A DNA stretch of 64,000 nt. Origin: Pseudeuparius sepicola (taxonomy: Eukaryota; Arthropoda; Insecta; Coleoptera; Anthribidae). The position numbers and the translations under genes were made by a program. Location of the stretch: the NCBI GenBank assembly GCA_963920635.1, contig OY987299.1, forward strand, positions 29,838,901 through 29,902,900, written 5' to 3'. Shown here one piece after another: positions 20,723 to 32,560 of the stretch. Below the pieces are notes generated by a model. That model saw only the letters and a program-made list of their open reading frames with translations, had not been told where the DNA came from and ran no database searches. Within the stretch, counting starts at the first letter, position 1, and each line of letters begins with the position of its first letter.

Positions 20723-23700
20723 CTCGACTTAGCCAAAAGGCATTCGCACTCCCTCTACGGGGAACATTCACTCAGATCCCGGGTATCCCGGATACCAAAA
20801 GGATCTGGCTCGGACGAGACCCTTGCCATGTTATCGGGCCTTAGGTGACATTGATGTTGTTGGATGATCCTGCACTCCCCATGAATTTCCTGACGGTTTG
20901 GGCTGTCGCAAGTAGTACCGCTTTCTGCATGGACCTGTAAAGACTATCAGTTAGACCCAGCTCCTTGATGTTTCTCAGCAAACTTTTTGGTATAACACCA
21001 GTTGTTGACACGATGATTGGAATCGTCTGGACGTTCTCCATTTCCCATTGCCTTCTAATTCGTTCTTCTAAATCTCTGTACTTCGCGATTTTCTCGACTT
21101 GCTTCACACGCAGGTTGTTGTTGTTCGGGATGGCAACATCAATCAGAGTTGTCTTCCTAGAAATTTTATCAACTATTATAAGGTCCGGTCTGTTATGGGC
21201 AACTCGTTGATCTGTCAGAACTGTACGATCCCCGTACATCTTGTAGTTGCTGTTCTCAAGAACAGGCTCCGGTGTGTAGCTGTAATATGGGATCCTCTCT
21301 GCCTGCACAAGCAGAAGTTTTTCCGCCAGTTCCTGGTGCAAAATCTTGGCAACCGAATCGTGTCGTTCCTTATATTCCGTTGATGCGAACATCTGACATC
21401 CTCCTGTTATGTGCTGGATTGTTTCTGAAGTTGGGCACCCGTATCTGCATCTGTCATCCACTACCGATGAATTTTTGGTAGTTGCGAGTTGGTATAACCT
21501 GATCTTGTATGGCCAGTAGGAAGCCTTCCGTCTCGGGGAACATTCGTCCCGAGGTCAGCCAATAGTTCGACGCTAACTTGTCGACATGTTCCTGGTTAAC
21601 CTCATTAGGATGCCTCCCGTGCAGCGGCTTCCCCAACCACCTCTGTAGTTTATCGTTGTCGGTTCGGTGGTGATTTTGACGCTCGTGTTCCGTCAGACGT
21701 AGCGGTGTTGAGACGTCTGCTCCGCATATAGCTTTATGTAGTGTGGAGCTGTTGGCCTGTCTCTGGAAATAATTACGCAGATTTATTATTTGTTGGTCCA
21801 ATTGCTTGCTGAGGTCTGCCAATCCTCTTCCTCCTAGTTGACGTGGCAGAGTAGTTCTTTCTACGGCGCTACGGGGATGATGTTTATGAGCTTTTGTCAG
21901 TAGTGTCCTAACTTTTCGCTGCAGGTTGTTGATGTCCGTGTTGGTCCAATTCACTATTCCAAACGAATAGCTGAGTACAGAGCACGCATACGTGTTCAGG
22001 GCCTTAAACAAATTCCTGCTGTTAAGATCAGTTCGCACTACTTGTCTTACTCTCTTGATGAATTCATTCCTTAAATCGATCTTCATTGTTCGATGGTCTA
22101 TCCTTTGAGCTTGTTTCATCCCGAGATACTTGTATGTATCTCCCATGCTCATTGCTTCGATCTCCTGGCCGTCCTGCATCTCGTGTGCGCCTTGTTCGAA
22201 CTTTCCCCGGACGATGTTAAGGGTGCGGCACTTGTCCAGTCCAAACTGCATTCCGATGTCTCTGGAGAACTCCTCTACAATTTTAAGCATTTGCGTTAGT
22301 TGGTTTTTGGTTGCGGCCATCAGTTTTAAATCATCCATATATAATAGGTGATTCAACTTGATCGCTTCTGCGTTGTTGCTTTTGATAGCGAAGCCGTATT
22401 TTGTAGAGTTCAACCGATGTGATAGAGGGTTCATCGCCATGCAGAACCACAGTGGACTGAGTGAATCTCCTTGGAAAATCCCTTTTCGGATGGTGATTGT
22501 GTCGGTCTCGATGTTGCCGCTTGCGGTTCTGAGTTGTATTTTAGTGCGCCAGGTTGTCATAACGTGTTCTAAAAAGGAAACTGTATGATGATCTATTTTA
22601 TACAGCTTTAAGATACCTGTTAGCCAGTCGTGAGGTACGGAATCAAATGCTTTTTTGTAGTCCACATAAGCCATGTAGAGGTTTCGTTGCTTGGAATGAG
22701 CCTGGTTGCAGATGACAGAGTCTATGATGAGTTGCTCTTTGCATCCCATTGCGCCCTTCGCGCAGCCCTTCTGCTGCATTGCCATGATGTTGTTCCGCTC
22801 GCAGTGAGCATATATTCGCTGCGTAAGGCAAGAAGTGATTATCTTGTACAGCGTAGGCAAGCAGGTTATTGGGCGGTACTTGGCAGGGTTATCCGTATTC
22901 CGCTGGTCTTTTGGTAACAAGTAGGTGGCACCCTGTGTAAGAAACAATGGCATTTTCAGAGGATCGAGCAAGACTTCATTAATTAAGGTAGTTATTTGTT
23001 CATGCGTGCACCACAACTTCTTAATCCAATAATTTTGAAGATGATCTGGACCTGGTGCCTTCCAGTTGTGGGAATTCTTGATGACATTGGAGACCTCATC
23101 GGTTGTGAATTGCTCGTGTTGCATCTGGCTATAGTTCCGGCCCATCTCGCGTTCTTCACTGATCCAGCTTGCACTGACATTGCATGGACCTGGTGTGGCA
23201 AGCTGATTTCTCCAGAAACCGTCGACCTGTTCTCTGCTAGGGTAACTCGTATTTGTGGCATCGGCGCTAGAATTCAAAGTACGGTAGAAAACTTTTTCTG
23301 ATCGTTCAAAAAGTTTGTTGTCACGTTTCCTGTTGTTACTAGCCTTGTATCTCCTCAGACGCCCTGCGAAAACAGAAAGTTTTTGTTTTAATGTATCAAG
23401 ACATTGTTGAGCAGTGATGTTCGCGGGGTCACGCCGAGAATGCATTTGGGTGCGGCTCATTATTGCCTGCACCGCCCTCTGGATCTTTCTAGTTCTAACT
23501 CCTCTGATATATTCCGTTACTTGTCCTATGTCTTTACGGAGACTCTCGATCTTCCGATTTAGTCGCATCTCCCATTGAGCCATTCGTGGTTCTGGTCTTG
23601 CACGATTTAACTCTTGAGCCGTCCGGATCTTGGCTCCCATTGCAGTGATTATGGCCGTTGCGGCACAGTAGATTAACATGTGCATATGTTCTAATGTTGG

Positions 23701-24225
23701 TGTTACTGAAACATAGTTGGGTAAAATTCTGGTGTTCATAATATCGAGCATGATTGCAAGCTTCCTGGAAGAATTCAATCTTGGTAGCGGTGGTCTGCTC
23801 AGTGGGTCTGTGCCTTCGTATCGCAATACCGCCCTTCTCAGCTGTGTGTCCAGGCTTTCAAAGTGTTCTCCGTTAACTGATTCCCGATTCTTAGTTGTTC
23901 GTCCCGCCGTCTCGGCTTCTTGTCGTGGTCCAGGCACTTGAATTTCCCGATCCTCAGTTGTTCGCTCTGCCGTTCCGGCTTCTTGTTGTGGTCCAGGCAC
24001 TTGAATTTCCCCGTTGTTGTTGTCTATGTCTATGTGTTCGCCATGGATCTCTAGCTCAACTTCCCGTTTTATAGCGTTAAGTCGCGTTTCTGGAATTCGG
24101 TTATTTCTTAGAATAGTTCGATACTGATCTGACACTCTTTGTTCAGACACTTGCATGTGTGGAAACTCCCTGCAGAACTCGGCATGCAGTTGTTGTCGGT
24201 AGCCGATCATCTCTTGTCCTAAGTT
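20723..24225 (-). pseudogene. R4/Dong-clade LINE, near full length (copy 1)
   Basis: The frame from ATG 24210 runs 918 codons to 21454 and the remainder continues at 21461-20841 in another frame. Reverse transcriptase motifs: YRPITCLP, AYVDYKKAFDSV (about residues 513-525), GIFQGDSLSPLWFCMAMNPLS-type block, YMDDLKL (about residue 622). The C-terminal part has a CCHC finger (CRYGCPTSETIQHITGGC) and the RPD..DVAIP of a restriction-like endonuclease. No AP endonuclease is seen. Compared with copy 2, a 14-bp deletion between ATG microhomologies near 21469 shifts the frame between RT and endonuclease. It lies within TTA repeats, the known Dong target. Confidence 0.9.
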
Positions 24226-24244
24226 TTATTATTATTATTATTAT

Positions 24245-26100
24245 CTCGACTTAGCCAAAAGGCATTCGCACTCCCTCTACGGGGAACATTCACTCAGATC
24301 CCGGGTATCCCGGATACCAAAAGGATCTGGCTCGGACGAGACCCTTACCATGTTATCGGGCCTTAGGTGACATTGATGTTGTTGGATGATCCTGCATTCC
24401 CCATGAATTTCCTGACGGTTCGGGCTGTCGCAAGTAGTACCGCTTTCTGCATGGACCTGTAAAGACTATCAGTTAGACCCAGCTCCTTGATGTTTCTCAG
24501 CAAACTTTTTGGTATAACACCAGTTGTTGACATGATGATTGGAATCGTCTGGACGTTCTCCATTTCCCATTGCCTTCTAATTCGTTCTTCTAAATCTCTG
24601 TACTTCGCGATCTTCTCGACTTGCTTCACACGCAGGTTGTTGTTGTTCGGGATGGCCACATCAATCAGAGTTGTCTGCCTAGAAATTTTATCAACTATTA
24701 TAAGGTCCGGTCTGTTATGAGCAACTCGTTGATCTGTCAGAACTGTACGATCCCAGTACATCTTGTAGTTGCTGTTCTCAAGAACAGGCTCAGGTGTGTA
24801 GTTGTAATATGGGACCCTCTCTGCCTGCACAAGCAGCAGCTTTTCCGCCAGTTCCTGGTGCAAGATCTTGGCAACCGAATCGTGTCGTTCCTTATATTCC
24901 GTTGATGCGAACATCTGACATCCTCCTGTTATGTGCTGGATTGTTTCTGAAGTTGGGCACCCGTATCTGCATCTGTCATCCACTACCGATGCATCTCCTA
25001 CAATGAATTTTAGGTAGTTGCGAGTTGGTATAACCTGATCTTGTATGGCCAGTAGGAAGCCTTCCGTCTCGGGGAACATTCGTCCCGAGGTCAGCCAATA
25101 GTTCGACGCTAACTTGTCGACATGTTCCTGGTTAACCTCATTAGGATGCCTCCCGTGCAGCGGCTTCCCCAACCACCTCTGTAGTTTATCGTTGTCGGTT
25201 CGGTGGTGATTTTGACGCTCGTGTTCCGTCAGACGTAGCGGTGTTGAGACGTCTGCTCCGCATATAGCCCTATATAGGGTGGAGCTGTTGGCCTGCCTGT
25301 AGAAATAATTACGCAGATTTAATATTTGTTGGTCCAATTGCTTGCTGAGATCTGCCAATCCTCTTCCTCCTAGTTGACGTGGCAGAGTTGTTCTTTCTAC
25401 GGCGCTACGGGGATGATGTTTATGAGCTTTTGTCAGTAGTGTCCTAACTTTTCGTTGCAGGTTGTTGATGTCCGTGTTGGTCCAATTCACTATTCCGAAC
25501 GAATAGCTGAGTACAGAGCACGCATACGTGTTCAGGGCCTTAAACAAATTCCTGCTGTTAAGATCAGTTCGCACTACTTGTCTTACTCTCTTGATGAATT
25601 CATTCGTTAAATCAGTCTTCATTGTTCGATGGTCTATCCTTTGAGCTTGTTTCATCCCGAGATACTTGTATGTATCTCCCTTGCTCATTGCTTCGATCTC
25701 CTGGCCGTCCTGCATCTCGTGTGCGCTTTGTTCGAGCTTTCCCCGGATGATATTAAGGGTGCGGCACTTGTCCAGTCCAAACAGCATTCCGATGTCCCTG
25801 GAGAACTCCTCTACAATTTTAAGCATTTGCGTTAGTTGGTTTTTGGTTGCTGCGATCAGTTTTAAATCATCCATATATAATAGGTGATTCAACTTGATCG
25901 CTTCTGCGTTGTTGCTTTTGATAGCGAAGCCATATTTTGTAGAGTTCAACCGATGTGATAGAGGGTTCATCGCTATGCAGAACCACAGTGGACTGAGTGA
26001 ATCTCCTTGGAAAATCCCTCTTCGGATGTTGATTGTGTCGGTCTCGATGTTACTGTCTGCGGTTCTGAGTTGTATCTTAGTGCGCCAGGTTGTCATAACG
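24245..26100 (-). mobile_element. R4/Dong LINE copy 2, 5' truncated, open frame
   Basis: The open frame spans 24363-26100 and reads from late RT (VMTTWRTKIQ) through YMDD, the CCHC finger and the endonuclease to the usual stop. It lacks the 14-bp deletion of copy 1. It is truncated exactly at a TTA tract, as expected for target-primed reverse transcription into TTA repeats. It is closely similar to copy 1, so both are fairly recent. Confidence 0.9.
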
Positions 26101-26129
26101 TTATTATTATTATTATTATTATTATTATA

Positions 26130-26317
26130 TCGACTTAGCCAAAAGGCATTCGCACTCCCTCTCTGGGGAACATTCACTCAGATCCCGGGTATCCCGGATA
26201 CCATAAGGATCTGGCTCGGACGAGACCCTTGCCATGTTATCGGGCCTTAGGTGACATTGATGTTGTTGGACGTTCCTGCACTCCCCATGAATTTCCTGAC
26301 GATTCGGGCTGTCGCCG

Positions 26318-26318
<1 letters not shown>
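26130..26318 (-). mobile_element. R4/Dong LINE copy 3, 189-bp 3' fragment
   Basis: Only the 3' untranslated end and the last codons remain (TCGACTTAGCCAAAAGGCAT onward), bounded by TTA tracts on both sides. Confidence 0.9.
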
Positions 26319-26361
<43 letters not shown>

Positions 26362-26363
<2 letters not shown>

Positions 26364-27330
26364 GCATGTCTGTTTGTCATTCGATACAAATTTTCCCATC
26401 GATTTTAAACTAACTTCCAGATGAGCTAGAGACTTGAAACTTTAAACCCATGCTCAGAACTGGATGTCTCGTTTTTTAGAATCGATTGATACAAAAAAAT
26501 GTAGGCTTTTTGTTTTGGCCATAATTTTTTGTTTATCTTTCAAAAAACGAGGCACCGTTTCTTGCAGAAAATGACGGACTATTGACGGAAGGCATTAAAA
26601 TCCAGTATGGCATACGAGTGACTTTTTTGCCAAATGATATACATTTTGGCCACTTTACCCCATCCGGGGACATACTGTATAAAAAAATGATTGGTAGGTA
26701 TGTAGCTATATCAATTTTCTAACTCAGATATGATCCGGTGAAACGAAGCTGAGAAACATAATCTCATTAAAATCGATTGCACCACCAGAGGAGAGGAGAA
26801 AATGAAAAATTGAAATATATATTTTTAATAAACCAAAAACGGAGTAAAAACAAGCAAGGGTAAAAAGTATAAAATAATTTCTCCTAGCTGAAAAACGTGG
26901 GGCGCATGCATTATGCAATAGTAAGGAGTGTCGTAGGCAGTAGCTGTTAACAGTCAATAGTTCATATAATTTGCAGCGCAATAAAATTGTTAGTGATTTA
27001 GGTCAACTATTCATAATGCATCAATTTTATCTGTTGCATGCGCCCCACATTTTTCGACTAGGAGAAATGATTTTATTCTTTTTCGTTTTAAAAACGTGGT
27101 AAGTACATATATTAATTTTTTTTATTTACATTTATTTCAAGTCAAGTCCACCTTTGGTATATATACCATATGACAACATGTGAGAAGCCATAAGAATAGA
27201 GGATAACGTACCAAAATTTTTAGAAATCTACCCTTTTTCAGTCCGGTGTTGGTCTTTTATATAAAACGTGCAGGGCTCAGTACTGTCGAGTAGGTATCAA
27301 AACTGTATCTGTATCAAGGGCACATATCGG
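26362..27330. other. AT-rich sequence with partial dispersed repeats
   Basis: 26380-26470 is related to 31925-32015 (CGATTTTAAACTAA, AGAACTGGATG). GCATGCGCCCCACRTTTTTC occurs at 27037 and 39164 and inverted at 26894. No gene was recognised. Confidence 0.45.
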
Positions 27331-27336
27331 ACTTAC

Positions 27337-27613
27337 TTCCGGCAGTTTGCACTCGCTTAATAGAATTTGCTGTGCGGTGTGCACCACAATGGGCGGTCGA
27401 AAATCCCTAGACAGAGGCGCGAACAGCTCTTCCCCAGCCCTCTGGATGGCATTTAAAAATTGAATAAACAAGCAGGCCGCGCGCAGCTGGATGTCGCGGC
27501 TATTATTCGTCCCCCCTCTGGAATAACATTTTCGTAGAGCCGCGCACCCCGCACCTGTTTCTGCGTAGGAAGCGGGGGTAAGTGGTTCAATTACCGGGGT
27601 ATAATTTTCCTGT
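27337..27613 (-). CDS. Probable coding exon of an unrecognised gene
   Basis: On the minus strand an open frame free of stops reads through a GC-rich island in AT-rich DNA and ends at a strong GTAAGT donor (CCGGAA|GTAAGT, 27336). The acceptor is either CAAAACAG near 27613 or the pyrimidine-rich CCCCCGCTTCCTACGCAG near 27557. The peptide has LRAACLFIQFLNAIQRAGEE and DFRPPIVVHTAQQILL, ordinary globular or helical composition rather than repeat-like. I do not recognise the family. The rest of the gene was not found in this window. Confidence 0.5.
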
Positions 27614-27979
27614 TTTGAAAGTCCTCGGTTTTTCAGTGGGAGCTACTTTTCGACAGAAAATAATAATACCTACTTATGTAAAATGATAAGAGCCCGAAAT
27701 TTTATGCATACATTTTTCGAAAGCGCTATTTTGCCTAGAAAGATCACAAGCATAAATTATTGGTCTCTTTACTTTCTGATAAAATCCCGAGAGCGAAGCT
27801 GTGAGAATTAGGTACCTGAAAATAAATTTGTACGGATGATTTTGCTTTAGGCAAAATATCAAGAAACATTTCTGGCACTTATGGTTTTTGTTGAGAATAT
27901 TATTTCACAAATACGATTCCTTTATTCATTTATTGTATATTTACATCTCCAAAATGATTCATTTTTAACGAGTTTACTA

Positions 27980-28070
27980 TAGTGGATATCACGAATCTTC
28001 ATCCCTACGACAATGGAAATTGCATTGTCGACCATTGTGACGTAGGGATGAGGATTCGTGATATCCACTG
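27980..28070. mobile_element. 91-bp hairpin MITE, TA target
   Basis: TAGTGGATATCACGAATC and its inverse bound a near-perfect hairpin flanked by TA on both sides (27978-27979 and 28071-28072). It is Tc1/mariner-like by target. Confidence 0.75.
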
Positions 28071-28109
28071 TATAATAACAACACCACCTCTACTAAAGCC
28101 AAACAACAA

Positions 28110-29550
28110 CCGAGGCCAACGATAAAGACAGGCCATGGCGCTAACGCATAATCGCGTAGTCACGTGACCAACTTAGTTCTATATAATGAAAGGCATTTTT
28201 GGAGATAAGTAGAAAAAACACATTTCGTAACAATTTGGCAAGTTTTCTTTCATCTATTACATCATTGGATTTGTGCATCCAAGCTTTCTCTAATTGTTTT
28301 TTCAAAATTTTCAACCTGCCTCAGCTGTTTTAGCGTTGACTGACGTATTAATAAAGACTGCTCACGGCTGTCATGTTTGACAGTTCTCTGGCTCACCATG
28401 CGCTTCCTGGAGACAAAATACAATCCAAAATACATTGTTGACCATAGGCGCCATCTACTTTCCAAGATATGAAGCTATAGCCGTGAGAAGTCTTATTAAT
28501 ACGTCAGTCAACGGTTTTAGGCTGAGAGTTAAACGGCACTGCACTCACAATATTTTGGCACATTCTCAAAAATTGTTGACACATCACCTTCCTTTAGCTT
28601 AGGTGATATTCTCTATAGGTATTTTCCTCCCACAACACATTTGTCCACTTTAATTATTGTTTCACTTTCTTGAAAATGTTAGCCAAGCATACTTAAGGGT
28701 TTTTTTAGAAATTAAATCTCAGTTGGGATTTTACGAATCCATTTTTTGGCGGAAATTTTCATCCCGAGGCAAAACAAATGTTTGTTATGGCGACACTTTC
28801 TTCCTGGCTTTTGTAATATGTATAAATATAATATAAACAGACCCAATATTTGGTATTTAGGTTATTTTTTACGAAATAAAAATGAAAATTAACCTCATAG
28901 GTATATTGTAAATATTGACGAGGTCTCAGTTGATCGGCAGCGTGAAAGACCATATCAGGGCGTAGGTAGACAACGAAAATCCTCGAGTACGTTACAACAC
29001 TGATTTATTTCGCACAAGGTGAATGGTGAATACAATAAATACACAAACCCGAACGTGGTCAACGGGAACGGCTTCCAGCCACCCGGACCGTCTGAACTTG
29101 CGGATCTCCCGTAAGCAGTCCACCCCTCTGTGTCTCAGGCTCCACTGTCCAATACTAATACTGTCCCATGTCCATAATAATAGTCCATTCCGGGTTCCCT
29201 ATTCAATTGTGGTTCGGGGGAGAATTCCCTTTACAGCGCTCACGCGTCGCGTCGGTGCGAGCGGCACCAATATACTCTTGGACGGCACGACTCCCACCCA
29301 GACACCCAGAGGCCATAATAACACCTGGGTGGTTCCCCTCCGCCAGGACACACGCGCACTAGACACAAACTTGTTTCTAAAATATAAACTATAAGACGTT
29401 TAAAACACTTTAAACATTGAAAACTTCTCAAAACCCAAGCTGCCGCTTTCAGTTATGTGACAAATGACATGTAACGTCTGACTAAGATGGTCACGTGATT
29501 TTTGTGCGCCAGGGCCTGTCTTTATAGTAGGCCTTGACAACAACAGTGTG
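28110..29550. other. Possible composite element with inverted flanks
   Basis: 28120-28170 (AAAGACAGGCCATGGCGC ... GTCACGTGAC) is matched in inverted orientation at 29488-29545 (GTCACGTGATTTTTGTGCGCCAGGGCCTGTCTTTAT region). Between them lie a MITE (28334-28513) and a GC-richer block (28985-29400) with no recognised product. Boundaries are uncertain. Confidence 0.4.
28334..28513. mobile_element. 180-bp MITE, CGTTGACTGACG ends, 7-bp TSD
   Basis: CGTTGACTGACGTATTAATA is inverted at the right end. The perfect 7-bp repeat GTTTTAG flanks it (28327-28333 and 28514-28520). It is the same family as 3215-3396. It carries GGCGCCATCTAC (28448), a CTCF-like core that is altered in the other copy. Confidence 0.92.
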
Positions 29551-29559
29551 ACGTCACGC

Positions 29560-30440
29560 TTAAGAGGCCGAATAAACACATCTTAAAGCCAAGGGAAGAT
29601 TTGAAAAATGGATTAAATATGTGCCAATTTTATCAGCTTTGTATATCAAATTCTAGGTATAGAGAGAAATATACAGGGCGAGTCGAAGTTAAACCGCCAT
29701 ACTCAAAATTTGAGTAGTATTTTTAAAAATAAATAGGGTTCTTCATATAACATTTTGTCCAAAAACGCTTCGTTTTCGACATACAGGGCGTCAAAGTTTT
29801 CTTTTAAAAACAGAAAAAATTAGTATTTTCGGTTCCATTTATGCTATCGAGTTGAAAATTGGTACTTTTATGTTTTCTGGGACGGCGATTATGAATTTTC
29901 TATCAACTTTCTTCTAGCCGCTAGAGGGCGTTGACTACGTCGTTACTTTCGAACAAAAGTGTTTTAAACTTTTTGTCGTTGAAAAATCTGCATCTTAGAC
30001 AGCGGAATATTAAATTACATTCGATTTTGAACAAAAAATGTCTCTTGTAAAAATACGAAAACCTTAACTGTTTTCATGAAAAACGCAATTTTGTGTCGCA
30101 GTGCGCGTGAATTCGAAAAAATTAAAATTTCGTAGTAGGCTGAGAAATGGGATTTATTCATTTGGAATTCTTTATTTACAGTAGGTATTGTCCTAAATTA
30201 ACAATTTTTGTGAAATTAGTAATAAAAAGAACTTTAACCAAGACAACTTTATTAGCAAAAACAGAGAAAAAGCGCTTCAACGTTTAGTAGGCTTTGAAAA
30301 CAATTGTGGATTTTGGTGATGGTCGATTTCGTTTTCTTTTATTATCAGCAGCTTTCATTTTAACATTTTCTGCGGCGCTGTTATTGTTATTTGTAACTTA
30401 CAATAGTTGTTTAAAATCAAATTAACAGTAATTAAAATAA
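29560..30440. other. AT-rich sequence with an ACAGGGCG motif
   Basis: Contains ATACAGGGCGAGTCGAAG at 29670 and ACATACAGGGCGTC at 29779, resembling ends of the foldback class, but no inverted partner was found. No gene was recognised. Confidence 0.4.
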
Positions 30441-30441
30441 C

Positions 30442-30916
30442 TTTTTATTATACTTCTTTGAAAACACCTTATTTTCATATGTTTTAGCAATAATGAAAGA
30501 TGGGGTTTTTCGGGCTAGCGCACGGAAACAGCGCATGGAAAAACTTTCCGTGCGCTGAATAAAAATACCGAATATATGGCTTTAAAATAGAAATATACAG
30601 CGAAGTAAACTAAATTTAAGAAACTCTATATGCTCTCTGATATTTAACATATATCTATTTTGTATTTTAATTCGTAAGTGTTTCAATATGTAGATACATT
30701 TCTGTAATATTTTTGACGTTTTATTCCCCTTATCTGACAATAACTAATTTACAACAAAGCACCTTTGAAATAATTTGAGAGTTAACCATGGAAACGCATC
30801 ATACATACCAAACACTATATTGTCTGCATTGTTTATTTTTTGCCAATTAAATTTATTAGGTATAATATGCCGATAAAATGTTTTAAGTTTCCGTTTTCAA
30901 AGAAGTATAATAAAAA
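30442..30916. mobile_element. MITE family with TTCTTTGAAAAC ends, copy 2
   Basis: Same ends, length and GCGCACGGAAA hairpin as 20104-20577. It is followed by a further repeat (30917-31042) with CCGTGCTTGCATGACTTGCC, shared with 44880-44960. Confidence 0.82.
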
Positions 30917-31049
30917 ATATCGTTCATTACACGTCCAGAAATAGATTTTTCCGTGCTTGCATGACTTGCCGTGTTCGGCTGCGCCTCACACGGGAATTTG
31001 TCACGCACGCACGGAAAAAACTTTATTTCCAAACTCGTAATTCTGCCAC

Positions 31050-32560
31050 AGTTGAGAAGTAGAATGAACTTCTCATCATAGTTTGAAATTTTCTACCAGA
31101 TAAGTGTGAGTACCTAACCGTAACCGCAAAATATCGAATGTTATTGTTATTACCTGGTTAAATGCTAAAACACGAACGCCATAATACGATCAACTTATAT
31201 ATTGTTTTGTAAGAATCTACAATTTACAAATATGAATGGTACGTGGAACATAAATTTAAATTATGAATATGGCGGTCTCCCGGCATCTGTGACGTAATAA
31301 TGTGCAGAAAATTTGAAATTCCGAATTTTTCAAGATTTTTTTCTGACGAAAAAAATTGCATAACAGAGGGCAAAATCCAAATTAGAGGTTTTCCAAACTT
31401 AATGAAATGTCCCGTTGAGCAAAATGTCTTGAGGAATCATTAAAAAAGTTTGTTTACCATAATATATGTTGCATACTTTTTGGGGCGCTCTTTAGGATCA
31501 GTATCAAATGTCTACGATAAATTCGATATTTTTGTCCATGAGCATGTGCAGATATAAAAATTAGCAGATGCGTTTCAAAAAATAAAGCTGGATCTAAACA
31601 AATATAAGGCACTCTGTGCCAGTGCACTTGCAATTTGTCACCTAATCCTCTCTTCACGCTCCCACTGTTTGACAAGTAATTTAATCGAACTCTAGGGGTG
31701 TAGCGGATCGGTTTTCGGGCTCAAAAATCCTACCCCTCCTCTCCGAAGGGTAGAGATCCATCCAGTGGCGTAAGTAATAAACAGTGAGCGTAAAGAGCAT
31801 TTGGTAAATCTCAAGAGAAGCCAGAATAGGCTTCACCCACTGCATACCGTTTCGAAGATAAGGTCGCAGTCGGCATAATTCTATTTTATCGCGTTTTTAT
31901 TAATTCGCTTTCTTGTCCTCTAGTTTGTCTATTCGTCAAATTTTGCAATCGATTTTAAACTAATTTCCGATGAACTAGAAACTTTAAACTTTAAACATAC
32001 TTCAGAACTGGATGATAATTCTACTTTCCGTGACAGCTGCCATTTTCTAGATATGACACAAACTTTTGTTTTTTTTTTTAAATAGAAACCATAGTTATTT
32101 CCGTTATTTTTCTGAATAACCATATCATCTAGTATTAGGGGAACGCAGGGCAATATGGGGTACTTAATTTCATGGCCCCATATTCCTCGGATATATTTTT
32201 ATATAAATGAAATAATTATTTAGTAACATTAGCAACATTTTGTATAACGGAATGAGTAACTGAGTTTTCACTTTTTTGGACTTTTATGAAAATTGCGCTT
32301 TGCCTCGTTTTGCCCTGTATGCGGGGTATAATGGGGTACCAAGAGGGGTAAAATGGGGTAGTACAATAATGCTTTAAAATAGTGAGTTTTTGGTGAATTC
32401 AAGAGACGTTTCAGTAATCTTTAAAATAAAAAAATAAAAGAATAAAAAACGCAAAAAACATGAAAATGTCTATTAGTTTTTCGTTTATATCGTCTCGTCA
32501 TCTGAAAAAAAAAAACAAATTAAACAATATTCCCGGTGATTAAGTTTTATTGGGGACACT
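31050..32560. other. AT-rich sequence, fragments of repeats only
   Basis: 31925-32015 is related to 26380-26470. 32140-32350 is rich in GGGGTA/GGGGCA words (CAATATGGGGTACTTAATTT), with a related piece at 35835-35880. No coding region is supported. Confidence 0.4.
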
